A DNA stretch of 64,000 nucleotides from Nitrobacteraceae bacterium AZCC 2146 (lineage in GTDB: Bacteria; Pseudomonadota; Alphaproteobacteria; Rhizobiales; Xanthobacteraceae). This document shows, one piece after another, positions 8,192-16,891 of the stretch. Where the stretch lies: the NCBI GenBank assembly GCA_036924855.1, contig JBAGRP010000001.1, positions 496,001 through 560,000 on the forward strand, in the 5' to 3' direction. Every line of letters starts with the position of its first letter. The stretch's first letter is position 1. Both the position numbers and the translations under genes were made by a program. The notes below the pieces were generated by a model that was not told the DNA's origin, searched no databases, and was given only the letters and a program-made list of their open reading frames with translations.

Positions 8192-9589
8192 ATGGAGAAA
8201 CCGATGTTGTCCCGAAGAAACTTCCTCGGCACCGCCACGGCGCTCGCCAGCGCGGCCGCGGTCACCGGCCGCGTCCAGGCGGCGAACATTCCGGAAGCGC
8301 CGATGATGGAGAAGGTGACCATGCAGCCGCCGCTGCATCCGTCGAGTGGCCCCGACTACAATCCGGTCGTCACGCTGAACGGATGGACGCTGCCGTGGCG
8401 CATGAACGGCGACTGGAAGGAGTTCCATCTCGTCGCCGAGCCGGTCGAGCGCGAGTTCGCCGAAGGCATGAAGGCCTATCTCTGGGGCTACAACGGCCAA
8501 TCGCCGGGCCCCACGATCGAAGCCGTCGAAGGCGACAAGGTCCGCATCTTCGTCACCAACAAGCTGCCGGAGCACACGACCGTCCATTGGCACGGCGTGA
8601 TCCTGCCGAGCGGGATGGACGGCGTCGGCGGACTGAACCAGCCGCACATCAAGCCGGGCAAGACCTTCGTCTACGAATTCGAGATGAAGCACAGCGGCAC
8701 GTTCATGTATCACCCGCACTCCGACGAAATGGTCCAGATGGCGATGGGCATGATGGGCATGATCGTCGTGCATCCGCGCGACAGGGCGTTCCGCCCCGTC
8801 GATCGCGACTTCGTCTTCATCATGAGCTCCTATCTCATCGACCCCGGCACCTATCTGCCGAAGGTCACCGAGATGACCGACTTCAACATGTGGGCGTGGA
8901 ACAGCCGCGTGTTCCCCGGGATCGATCCGCTGCCCGTGCGGCTGGGGGACCGCGTGCGGGTGCGCGTCGGCAATCTCACCATGACCAACCATCCGATCCA
9001 TCTGCACGGCCATAAGTTCGCGGTCAGTTGCACCGACGGTGGTTGGGTGCCTGAAAGCGCGCAATGGCCGGAAGTCACGACCGACGTGCCCGTGGGCGCG
9101 GTACGCGCATTTGACTTCACGGCCGACAATCCCGGCGACTGGGCGTTCCACTGCCACAAGTCGCATCACACCATGAATGCCATGGGCCACGATGTCAGAA
9201 ATCTGATCGGCGTGTCCAAGAAGGATCTGGCGAAGGCGATTGGAAAGCTCGCTCCGGACGCGATGGTGATGGGATCCACCGGTGGCGCCATGGGCGAGAT
9301 GGAGATGCCGATGCCCGACAACACGCTGCCCATGATGATGGGATCTGGACAGTTCGGCCCGATCGAGATGGGCGGAATGTTCACCGTCATGAAGATTCGC
9401 GAAGGGCTTGCGCGGGACGACTACAGGGACCCCGGTCCTTACGAGTTTCCCAAGGGCACGGTCGCCTATGAGATCGAGGCGCCCCAGAGCGAAGCTCCAC
9501 GACAGACGGGCGTGAAGGACAAAACCATAAAAGACCAGGGAGTGAAGCCGATGGAAATGAAGAAGGGCATGAAAATGAAGGGGATGTAG
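8192..9589 (+). CDS. copA: Tat-exported multicopper oxidase (CopA type)
   Basis: 465 residues from ATG 8192; ATG 8204, preceded by GGAG, is an equally good start. The N-terminus carries a Tat signal (SRRNFLGTATALASAAA). The four copper-ligand blocks are present: HWHGVILPSG, HPHSDE, HPIHLHGHKF and HCHKSHHTMNAMGH, the last giving the type 1 Cys, His and Met. The C-terminal 130 residues are rich in Met (MGEMEMPMPDNTLPMMMG; MEMKKGMKMKGM), typical of periplasmic cuprous oxidases that bind extra Cu(I). The likely role is oxidation of Cu(I) to less toxic Cu(II). The symbol is in the sense of PcoA/CopA oxidases, not the CopA ATPase. Confidence 0.9.
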   Translation: MEKPMLSRRNFLGTATALASAAAVTGRVQAANIPEAPMMEKVTMQPPLHPSSGPDYNPVVTLNGWTLPWRMNGDWKEFHLVAEPVEREFAEGMKAYLWGYNGQSPGPTIEAVEGDKVRIFVTNKLPEHTTVHWHGVILPSGMDGVGGLNQPHIKPGKTFVYEFEMKHSGTFMYHPHSDEMVQMAMGMMGMIVVHPRDRAFRPVDRDFVFIMSSYLIDPGTYLPKVTEMTDFNMWAWNSRVFPGIDPLPVRLGDRVRVRVGNLTMTNHPIHLHGHKFAVSCTDGGWVPESAQWPEVTTDVPVGAVRAFDFTADNPGDWAFHCHKSHHTMNAMGHDVRNLIGVSKKDLAKAIGKLAPDAMVMGSTGGAMGEMEMPMPDNTLPMMMGSGQFGPIEMGGMFTVMKIREGLARDDYRDPGPYEFPKGTVAYEIEAPQSEAPRQTGVKDKTIKDQGVKPMEMKKGMKMKGM

Positions 9590-9641
9590 GGACAGGGCCG
9601 TACATCGTCATCACAGACAACAAGCAACATGGAAAACTGAA

Positions 9642-10103
9642 ATGAACAAGATTCGAAAATACATCGGTTGCGGCTTCATGCTGGCCGCGATGACTTACTC
9701 GGCCGCTGCGGTGGCCCATGACAGGCATGGAGGATATTCGGCCGGCGAACCCGGCGATCCCAAGAAGCCGGCGCGGGAGATCGTCGTCAGCATGAGCGAG
9801 ATGGACTACTCGCCGTCCGTCATCGAGGTAAAGCGCGGCGAGCAGGTTCGCTTCATCATCCGCAATGCAGGGACTGAAGCGCATGAATTCCTGCTGGCGA
9901 CCACGGCAGAAAACCTGAAGCACGGCGAAGCGATGAAGAAAAATCCCGACATGGAGCATGACGAGCCCAACGGCCTGCGTCTCGCCGCCAAGAAGTCCGG
10001 AGAAATCCTGTGGAAGTTCTCGAAGGCAGGGACGTTCGAATATTCGTGCCTGATCCCGACGCATCGCGAGTTCGGGATGATCGGCAAGGTCATCGTGAAA
10101 TAG
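9642..10103 (+). CDS. Periplasmic cupredoxin-domain protein
   Basis: 153 residues with an N-terminal signal peptide (GCGFMLAAMTYSAAAVAHD) and a plastocyanin-like fold. A His in GTEAHEF, then Cys, His and Met in the C-terminal loop (FEYSCLIPTHREFGMIG) form a type 1 copper site. The insert GEAMKKNPDMEHDEPN adds Met and His residues. The family carries electrons or copper in the periplasm. It lies between the multicopper oxidase and the CusF-like gene, so it probably donates to or receives from one of them. Confidence 0.85.
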   Translation: MNKIRKYIGCGFMLAAMTYSAAAVAHDRHGGYSAGEPGDPKKPAREIVVSMSEMDYSPSVIEVKRGEQVRFIIRNAGTEAHEFLLATTAENLKHGEAMKKNPDMEHDEPNGLRLAAKKSGEILWKFSKAGTFEYSCLIPTHREFGMIGKVIVK

Positions 10104-10143
10104 CCCGATACAAACAGCTCAATCTCAAGCAAAGGACTGCACT

Positions 10144-10449
10144 ATGAAGACCAATGGATTTATCGCACTTGTGACGTTTGTTGTGCTCTCGATGTTCTGT
10201 GTCGCGGGTTACGCGCAGGATGCTGCGGTGCGCGGAGAGGTGAAGAAGATCGATGAAGCGGCAGGCAAGATCACGCTGAAGCACGGTCCGATCAAAAGCC
10301 TCGACACGGATGAAGACGGCATGACCATGGTCTTTCGGGTGCAAGACCCCGCGATGCTGAAATCGGTCAAGGTCGGCGACAAGGTCAAGTTCGCCGCCGA
10401 CCGCGTCAACGGACAGATCACCGTCACATCATTGCAGAAATCGAAATAG
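10144..10449 (+). CDS. cusF: CusF-like periplasmic copper chaperone
   Basis: 101 residues with a signal peptide (FIALVTFVVLSMFCVAGYAQ) and one CusF domain: AAVRGEVKKIDEAAGKITLK, then HGPIKSL and MTMVFRVQDPAML. It matches the small beta-barrel that binds Cu(I) through His, Met and a Trp/aromatic. The His before GPI and the Met in DGMTMVF correspond to ligand positions, but the cation-pi Trp of E. coli CusF is replaced by Phe, as in many homologues. It is the last gene of the cluster; a hairpin follows at 10507. Confidence 0.85.
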   Translation: MKTNGFIALVTFVVLSMFCVAGYAQDAAVRGEVKKIDEAAGKITLKHGPIKSLDTDEDGMTMVFRVQDPAMLKSVKVGDKVKFAADRVNGQITVTSLQKSK

Positions 10450-10506
10450 CCTCGGGACGCAAATCGAGACCGCAGACGGGGCGCCTCATAAGATATGTCG
10501 CTCGGG

Positions 10507-10527
10507 CGGCCCCGTTTTGGGGCCGTT
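10507..10527 (+). terminator. Putative terminator after the copper cluster
   Basis: CGGCCCC and GGGGCCG form a perfect 7-bp stem with loop GTTTT, followed by only two T residues. Its position 58 bases after the CusF-like gene fits the end of that transcript. The short T-run makes intrinsic termination uncertain. Confidence 0.45.
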
Positions 10528-10623
10528 CCGGTGATTGCCGGGCGCCCCGGAGGACCGAAATGTGATCGATGATCCAACGATTCATTTCTTGCCCGATCGG
10601 CCGTCAGGCGCTAACCCCTGCCC

Positions 10624-12885
10624 ATGGGAAAACGACTGATTCCGCCGGAGCCGGCTGAGATCCACGAGGTGATGCTGCGAGATGCGCTCGAGGAGCGCTA
10701 TCTCGCTTATGCGCTCTCGACCATCATGCACCGGGCGCTGCCCGACGCGCGGGACGGCCTGAAGCCGGTGCACCGCCGCATCCTCTATGGCATGCGCCTG
10801 CTGCGGCTCGACCCCGGCACGCCGTTCAAGAAATCCGCCAAGATCGTCGGCGACGTGATGGGTTCGTTCCATCCGCACGGCGACCAGTCGATCTACGACG
10901 CGCTGGTGCGCCTGGCGCAGGACTTCGCTTCGCGCTATCCGCTGGTCGACGGGCAGGGCAATTTCGGCAATATCGACGGCGATAATCCCGCCGCCTACCG
11001 CTACACCGAAGCGCGGATGACCGAGGTTGCCCGCCTGCTGCTGGAGGGGATCGACGAGGACGCGGTCGAGTTCCGCCCGAACTATGACGGCCAGTCCAAG
11101 GAGCCGGCGGTGCTGCCCGGCGGCTTCCCGAACCTGCTGGCCAATGGCTCGCAGGGCATCGCCGTCGGCATGGCCACCGCGATCCCGCCGCACAACGCCG
11201 CCGAACTCTGCGACGCCGCGCTGCATCTGATTGAAAAGCCGGACGCCAAGTCGAAGGCGCTGCTGCGCTGGGTCAAGGGGCCGGACTTCCCGACTGGCGG
11301 CATCATCGTCGATTCCAAGGAAAGCATCGCCGAAGCCTACATGACCGGGCGCGGCTCGTTCCGCACCCGCGCCAAGTGGCACCAGGAAGAGGGCGCCCGC
11401 GGCGCCTGGACCGTGGTCGTCACCGAAATTCCCTGGCTGGTGCAGAAGTCGCGGCTGATCGAGAAGATCGCCGAACTGCTCAACGACAAGAAGCTGCCGC
11501 TGCTCGGCGATATCCGCGACGAATCCGCCGAAGACGTCCGCATCGTCATCGAGCCGAAGTCGCGCACCGTCGATCCCGAACTGGTGATGGAATCGCTGTT
11601 CCGGCTCACCGAGCTCGAGAGCAAGATTCCGCTGAACCTCAACGTGCTGGTCAAGGGCCGCATTCCAAAGGTGCTCGGCCTTGCCGAGTGCCTGCGCGAA
11701 TGGCTCGACCATCTGCGCGATGTGCTGCTGCGCCGCTCCGAATATCGCAAGGGCCAGATCGAGCATCGGCTCGAAGTGCTCGGCGGCTATCTGATCGCCT
11801 ACCTGAACATCGACAAGGTGATCAAGATCATCCGCACCGAGGATGAGCCGAAGCCGGTGTTGATGAAGACGTTCACGCTGACGGAAATTCAGTCCGAAGC
11901 GATCCTCAACATGCGGCTGCGCAGTTTGCGCAAGCTGGAAGAATTCGAGATCCGCACCGAGGACAAGAACCTCCGCGCGGAGCTGAAGGGCATCAACGCG
12001 ATCCTGAAGTCCGAGACCGAGCAGTGGGCCAAGGTCGGCGAGCAGGTGCGCAAAGTGCGTGACCTGTTCGGGCCGAAGACGCCGCTCGGCAAGCGCCGCA
12101 CTATTTTTGCAGATGCGCCTGAGCACGATCTCGCCGCGCTGGAGGAGTCGCTGGTCGAGCGCGAGCCGGTGACCGTCGTCATCTCCGACAAGGGCTGGGT
12201 ACGCACGCTGAAGGGCCAGGTCGCCGATCTCTCTGGCCTCGTCTTCAAGACCGATGACAAGCTCGGCCAGGCGTTTTTCGCCGAGACCACCTCGAAGCTG
12301 ATGCTGCTGGCCACCAACGGCCGCTTCTACGCGCTCGATGTTGCAAAACTGCCGGGCGGCCGCGGCCATGGCGAGCCGATCCGCATGTTCATCGACATGG
12401 AAGGCGATGCCGCCATCGTCTCGTTGTTCGTCCACAAGGGCGGTCGCAAGTTCCTGATCGCCAGCCATGACGGCCAGGGGTTTGTGGTCAATGAGGACGA
12501 CTGCGTCGGCAACACCCGCAAGGGCAAGCAGATCATCAACGTCGAGATGCCGAACGAGGCGAAGACGCTGACGGTGGTCGGCGAGGGCAATGACAGCGTC
12601 GCCGTGATCGGCGACAACAGGAAGATGCTGATCTTCCCGCTCGACCAGGTGCCGGAAATGGCGCGCGGCCGCGGCGTGCGCCTGCAGAAGTACAAGGACG
12701 GCGGCCTGTCCGACATCGTCACCTTCACCGCCAAGGAAGGCCTCAGCTGGCGCGACGGCGCCGGCCGCGAATTCAGCGCGACGATGAAGGAACTCGCCGA
12801 GTGGCGCGGCAGCCGCGCCGACGCCGGCCGCCTGCCGCCGAAGGGCTTTCCGAAGTCGAACAAGTTCGGCAAGGCGATCGAGTAG
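10624..12885 (+). CDS. parC: DNA topoisomerase IV subunit A
   Basis: 753 residues. Cuts and rejoins DNA to decatenate daughter chromosomes together with ParE. The winged-helix and tower domain begins with [20 protein letters not shown]. The catalytic Tyr is Y127 in [10 protein letters not shown]. The C-terminal beta-pinwheel (about residues 500-740) contains the repeats [15 protein letters not shown] and [18 protein letters not shown]. The quinolone-determining region reads [12 protein letters not shown], so Gln88 stands where GyrA has Ser83 and Asp92 where it has Asp87. The length and the lack of GyrA-box strength favour ParC over GyrA. Recombination gene recO lies before it, separated by the copper cluster. 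Confidence 0.95.
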   Translation: MGKRLIPPEPAEIHEVMLRDALEERYLAYALSTIMHRALPDARDGLKPVHRRILYGMRLLRLDPGTPFKKSAKIVGDVMGSFHPHGDQSIYDALVRLAQDFASRYPLVDGQGNFGNIDGDNPAAYRYTEARMTEVARLLLEGIDEDAVEFRPNYDGQSKEPAVLPGGFPNLLANGSQGIAVGMATAIPPHNAAELCDAALHLIEKPDAKSKALLRWVKGPDFPTGGIIVDSKESIAEAYMTGRGSFRTRAKWHQEEGARGAWTVVVTEIPWLVQKSRLIEKIAELLNDKKLPLLGDIRDESAEDVRIVIEPKSRTVDPELVMESLFRLTELESKIPLNLNVLVKGRIPKVLGLAECLREWLDHLRDVLLRRSEYRKGQIEHRLEVLGGYLIAYLNIDKVIKIIRTEDEPKPVLMKTFTLTEIQSEAILNMRLRSLRKLEEFEIRTEDKNLRAELKGINAILKSETEQWAKVGEQVRKVRDLFGPKTPLGKRRTIFADAPEHDLAALEESLVEREPVTVVISDKGWVRTLKGQVADLSGLVFKTDDKLGQAFFAETTSKLMLLATNGRFYALDVAKLPGGRGHGEPIRMFIDMEGDAAIVSLFVHKGGRKFLIASHDGQGFVVNEDDCVGNTRKGKQIINVEMPNEAKTLTVVGEGNDSVAVIGDNRKMLIFPLDQVPEMARGRGVRLQKYKDGGLSDIVTFTAKEGLSWRDGAGREFSATMKELAEWRGSRADAGRLPPKGFPKSNKFGKAIE

Positions 12886-12919
12886 GGGCGGGCTTCGGCA
12901 AGCGGGGGGCTCGATTGAG

Positions 12920-14320
12920 CTACGTCTGGATCACGCCCGCCAGATGCAGCGCAACCCCGGCGAGGCTGCAGCCGGCGAGCACCGGCAACATGCCGGCCTT
13001 GAAGCGAAAGATCGCGGTCGCCGCGAGAACCGCCAGGATCAAGGCGGCTCCATCGACGCTGGACAAAACGGGCGCATCGAACGACAGCCCGTACGAACGG
13101 ATCGGCGTCACCATGCGAAACAGCGTGTGCATCGCGAACCAGATCGACAGGTTCAGGATCACGCCGACGACAGCCGCCGTAATGGCGGTCAATGCGCCCG
13201 CGATCGCCTTGTTGCCGCGCAACGCCTCGACGTAGGGGGCACCGAGAAATATCCAGAGGAAGCAGGGCGTGAACGTCACCCAGGTCGCCAGCAGGCCGCC
13301 GAATACGCCTGCCATCACCGGCGACAGCGCGCCGGGATCGCGAAACGCGGCCATGAACCCGACGAACTGCAGCACCATGATCAGCGGACCCGGCGTGGTC
13401 TCCGCCATGCCCAGCCCGTCGAGCATTTCACGCGGCTGCACCCAGTGAAAATTCTCGACGGCCTGTTGTGCTACATAGGCCAGCACCGCATAGGCGCCGC
13501 CAAACGTCACCATCGCCATCTTGCTGAAGAACACCGCGATCTGGCTGAACACATTGGCCGGACCGAGCAGCGCGAGCAAAAGGACCACCGGCGTCAGCCA
13601 CAGCATCAGCCAGAATACGCCGGTCCCGACCGCGCGGGCGGCATCTGGTCGAATATGGTCGGGCACGTCATCGCCGAACAGGCTGTCGATGACCGCTGAG
13701 TCTCCCGAACCGCCATGCGCGGCGGCAGCGAATTCGGGGCGGCCAAGTTTCGCGCCGACATAGCCGATCAGACCGGAAAGCAGGATGATGATCGGAAACG
13801 GCACGGCAAAGAAAAAGATCGCGACGAAGGCGATCGCGGCGAGAGCGACCATCACGGGATTGCGCAACGCCCGCTTGCCGACGCGAAAGACCGCTTGAAT
13901 CACGATCGCGAGCACGGCGGCCTTGAGGCCGAAGAACAAGGCCCCGACGATTCCGACGTTGCCGAACAGCGCATAGATCACGCTGAGCGCCATGATGCAC
14001 ACGACGCCCGGCAGAATGAAAAGAATGCCGGCCATCAGGCCGCCGGCCGTCCGGTGCAACAGCCAGCCGACATAGGTGGCAAGTTGCTGCGCCTCGGGGC
14101 CGGGCAGCAACATGCAGTAGTTCAGCGCATGCAGGAAACGGCCCTCTGAAATCCAGTTCTTTTCCTCGACGAGGATGCGGTGCATTACCGCGATCTGTCC
14201 GGCGGGCCCGCCGAAGCTGAGCAGCGCGATGCGCAGCCAGACGCCAAATGCCTCGCGGAAGCTGATGCCGTGGCCGCCCGCATACGACACGGATTTCGCA
14301 TCCGCCGGAATTTCGCTCAT
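12920..14320 (-). CDS. chrA: Chromate transporter ChrA
   Basis: 466 residues from ATG 14320, which overlaps the stop of the upstream ChrB gene (ATGA), so the longer frame is not used. It is a two-domain CHR protein: each half begins with a segment like FREAFGVWLRIALLSFGGPA and QIAVFFSKMAMVTFGGAYAV, with the conserved PGPEAQQLATYVGW and TTPGPLIMVLQFVGF motifs. About ten to twelve transmembrane helices are visible. The family exports chromate from the cytoplasm. With the rhodanese-ChrB protein it forms a two-gene chromate-resistance operon. Confidence 0.92.
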   Translation of the reverse strand: MSEIPADAKSVSYAGGHGISFREAFGVWLRIALLSFGGPAGQIAVMHRILVEEKNWISEGRFLHALNYCMLLPGPEAQQLATYVGWLLHRTAGGLMAGILFILPGVVCIMALSVIYALFGNVGIVGALFFGLKAAVLAIVIQAVFRVGKRALRNPVMVALAAIAFVAIFFFAVPFPIIILLSGLIGYVGAKLGRPEFAAAAHGGSGDSAVIDSLFGDDVPDHIRPDAARAVGTGVFWLMLWLTPVVLLLALLGPANVFSQIAVFFSKMAMVTFGGAYAVLAYVAQQAVENFHWVQPREMLDGLGMAETTPGPLIMVLQFVGFMAAFRDPGALSPVMAGVFGGLLATWVTFTPCFLWIFLGAPYVEALRGNKAIAGALTAITAAVVGVILNLSIWFAMHTLFRMVTPIRSYGLSFDAPVLSSVDGAALILAVLAATAIFRFKAGMLPVLAGCSLAGVALHLAGVIQT

Positions 14321-15135
14321 TGCTTCGCCCGATTGGTTGGCCAGTTGTGGGTTTCGCCGGTCGCATCCCGGCACCAGCGATAAAACGCATCGTAGAGCGC
14401 GATGCCAGCCTCAAGCTGTTCGAGATCGTCGTTATACATGCGTGACAAGCCGAGCGAAGCGGCCAGCAGGCCGGGGGCTTCGGGAGAGAGCTCCAGCCGT
14501 CCGGTATCCGCCGCCCGTACCATTGTCGCCAGCCGAAGCAGCGGCGGTGTCGCCAGGCCGAATTCCTCCACCATGACATCGAAGGTGCACAGCTCGCCGC
14601 GATGGCTCCAGAACACATTTTCGATATCGAACGCCGCGGTATGGAAACGCTCCGCCACCGCTTCGACTTCCGAGGGCGCAACGAACAGAAACACCGCCTG
14701 CGGATCGACGAAGCGGCGTATCAGCCAGGGGCAGGCGATGCGGTCGATCTTCGGACGCGCACGGGTGACCCAGACGGTCCTGCCGCGGGCATCGCCTGCC
14801 GGCAACTTGGCAACCGGGACCAACGGAAGCTTGGCATCCGACCAGCCCTCGTATCCGCCATCGAGGGATTCCGCTGACATGCCGAGGTGCCGCAGCCATG
14901 CGGCGACGCCTTCAGACAACTTGTGACCGCGCTGACAGATGACGATCACGCTCTGTCCGCGGAATTCATCGGCCCATTCAGCGATCTTTCCGTCGTCGCG
15001 GCGAACCGAGCCGGGGATAAGCCGCGGGTCGGCGGCGAAGTCCTCGGCGACGCGAACGTCGACCAGCGCTGGTGTATGCGGTGTGCCGATCAGGCGGGAA
15101 AGTTTATCAACGGCAATGGATGTGTAGGATGACAT
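14317..15135 (-). CDS. chrB: Rhodanese-ChrB fusion protein (chromate resistance)
   Basis: 272 residues. The N-terminal 110 residues are a rhodanese domain (DKLSRLIGTPHTPALVDVRV, with the active-site-like loop VICQRGHKLSEG, Cys67). Residues about 115-265 are a ChrB C-terminal domain (VWVTRARPKIDRIACPWLIR, then HTAAFDIENVFWSHRGELCT and FGLATPPLL). ChrB proteins regulate or assist chromate resistance. Fusion to rhodanese suggests a redox or sulfur-transfer contribution, but this is inference. It is cotranscribed with chrA, overlapping it by 4 bases. Confidence 0.88.
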   Translation of the reverse strand: MSSYTSIAVDKLSRLIGTPHTPALVDVRVAEDFAADPRLIPGSVRRDDGKIAEWADEFRGQSVIVICQRGHKLSEGVAAWLRHLGMSAESLDGGYEGWSDAKLPLVPVAKLPAGDARGRTVWVTRARPKIDRIACPWLIRRFVDPQAVFLFVAPSEVEAVAERFHTAAFDIENVFWSHRGELCTFDVMVEEFGLATPPLLRLATMVRAADTGRLELSPEAPGLLAASLGLSRMYNDDLEQLEAGIALYDAFYRWCRDATGETHNWPTNRAKQ

Positions 15136-15266
15136 GGCTGCGCCCTCGGAGGATCGGGACGCGATACTTGGGCATGTCGCCTCGTGGGGAGATCGCCTAA
15201 CCCCATGCAGGGACTACAATGCAGCTTGTGGGGTTTGTCAACCGCCTCCGCGCTGCCTGGCGCGCC

Positions 15267-16568
15267 TTATCCCAGCGCCGCTTCTTCCACCGGGCTCGCC
15301 AGCACCTTGTCGATGCGGCGGCCGTCGAGATCCACGACCTCGAAGCGCCAGGCGTGGGCGATGATCTGGTCGCCGACATCGGGGATCTTGCCGAATTCCT
15401 GCAGCAGGAATCCGGCAAAGGTCTGGTACGGCCGCTGCTGCGATGGCAGCTCGATACCGAGCAGGGCCGCGAATTCCAACGCGGGCATCCAGCCGGAGAT
15501 CAGATAGGAGCCGTCTTCGCGCTTGAAGAATGCGGGTTCGGCCGGGCCGTCCTCTGTATGAAACGAACCGACGATGGATTCCAGAATGTCCGCCGACGTC
15601 ACCACACCCTGGAACACGCCGTACTCGTCGTGCACGAGACCCATATGCACCGGCGAGTCCCGGAGGATCGCGACAACGTCGCGGGCATCGACGGATTCCG
15701 GAATCACCGGCGCCTCGCGCACCAGCGCGCGGAGGTCCGGCGTCCTGCCGGTGAGGTAGGCATCGAGCAAGTCCTTGGCCTGGATGATGCCGATGGCGGA
15801 ATCGCGGTTACCGTCGAATACCGCGAAGCGCGAGTGATTGCTGCCAGCCAGTTCCGCATGGATTTCCTCGATCGGATCGGCGAGATCGATCATCGCCACC
15901 TCGTGGCGCGGCGTCATCACCGCGCCGACGGGGAGATCGCCAAGCCGCATCACGCCGGCGATCATTTCCTTCTCGCCGGGCTCCAGCACGCCGGCGGTTT
16001 CGGCCTCGGTGACGAGAGTGCGGATTTCATCCTCGCTGACCTTCTCTTCGGCGTCGCCGCGGTGGCCGAGCAGCCACAGCAATGCCTTGCCGGAACGATC
16101 CAGCAGCCACACCAGCGGCAGTGAAATCTTGGCGAGCAATACCATCGCCGGCGCGACGCGCACTGCGACCGCTTCGGGATCGCGCAGCGCGATCTGCTTC
16201 GGCACCAACTCGCCGACGATCAGGGACGCATAGGTGATGACGCTGACCACGACGCCGACGCCAAGCGCATCGGCGAGTCCTTTCGACAATCCGAACTCGA
16301 GCAGAAAGTCGGTCAGCCGCAGCCCCAGCGTGGCGCCGGAGAACGCGCCGGACAGCACCCCGATCAGGGTGATGCCGATCTGCACGGTGGAGAGGAACTT
16401 TCCGGGATCGGAAGCCAGCGCCAGCGCGCGGCGAGAGCCCTTGACGCCTTTTTCGACGAGGCCGGCGAGCCGGGCGGGGCGGGATGACACGATCGCCAGC
16501 TCGGACATCGAGAGCAGGCCGTTGACGACGATCAGGACCGTGACGATCCCGAGTTCGAGAGATAACAC
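15267..16568 (-). CDS. CorC/HlyC-family transmembrane CBS-domain protein
   Basis: 433 residues. The N-terminal CNNM/DUF21 domain has about four hydrophobic segments (residues 1-190, including LSMSELAIVSSRPARLAGLV). A CBS pair follows at about residues 205-335 (GAVMTPRHEVAMID; RDVVAILRDSPVHMGLVHDE, then YGVFQGVVT), then a CorC/HlyC C-terminal domain (SYLISGWMPALEFAALLGIE). Homologues act in magnesium or cobalt homeostasis; older names call them hemolysin-like. It stands alone in reverse orientation next to the chromate operon. Confidence 0.9.
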   Translation of the reverse strand: MLSLELGIVTVLIVVNGLLSMSELAIVSSRPARLAGLVEKGVKGSRRALALASDPGKFLSTVQIGITLIGVLSGAFSGATLGLRLTDFLLEFGLSKGLADALGVGVVVSVITYASLIVGELVPKQIALRDPEAVAVRVAPAMVLLAKISLPLVWLLDRSGKALLWLLGHRGDAEEKVSEDEIRTLVTEAETAGVLEPGEKEMIAGVMRLGDLPVGAVMTPRHEVAMIDLADPIEEIHAELAGSNHSRFAVFDGNRDSAIGIIQAKDLLDAYLTGRTPDLRALVREAPVIPESVDARDVVAILRDSPVHMGLVHDEYGVFQGVVTSADILESIVGSFHTEDGPAEPAFFKREDGSYLISGWMPALEFAALLGIELPSQQRPYQTFAGFLLQEFGKIPDVGDQIIAHAWRFEVVDLDGRRIDKVLASPVEEAALG

Positions 16569-16891
16569 GCTTTATCCTTCTTGGACGAATGCGTGTACCA
16601 TAGCCTATCCGGATGCTGCACACCATCGCAGCAGGCCCCAAAAACCCGCTCCAGGATTCCGCGCGTCAATCTGCCCGATGACTCCTGCGACCGTGATGCT
16701 GCATGCACGTGGTGATGCGATGCTCAATGTCGGCCACGGCTTTGCCGGCCGCGATGCAGCGAATGCCGCGGTGAACTGGATCAGCGAACGCTTCGCCGGC
16801 AATCCGGCACCCAGCGATTGCGGCAGGAGTTAGGTTCACCGCTCGGCTTGCGTGCGTCAATACAAGAAAATCGCCACGGCTATACACTTGT
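16569..16891. other. Intergenic region between the CBS protein and the RND operon
   Basis: 323 bases. The one recognisable item is the fragment at about 16680-16833 described separately. The last 90 bases are AT-richer than the surroundings and probably hold the promoter of the RND operon, but I see no convincing -35/-10 pair. No RNA gene is visible. Confidence 0.5.
16680..16833 (+). pseudogene. C-terminal remnant resembling a secretory lipase
   Basis: The frame ending with TAG at 16831-16833 translates to ...GRDAANAAVNWISERF, then AGNPAPSDCGRS. The end W-I-x-x-R-F-A-G-x-P-A-P-S-x-C is like the C-terminus of secretory (LIP-family) lipases, where the final Cys forms a disulfide. Only about 50 codons exist, with no start or upstream domain, so this would be the tail of a deleted gene. 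The likeness comes from motif memory, hence the low confidence. Confidence 0.35.

Noticed and set aside
10582..12468. 628-codon minus-strand frame opposite parC
   Set aside because: Shadow of a strongly conserved gene in GC-rich DNA; His/Gln/Asp-rich composition typical of antisense frames.
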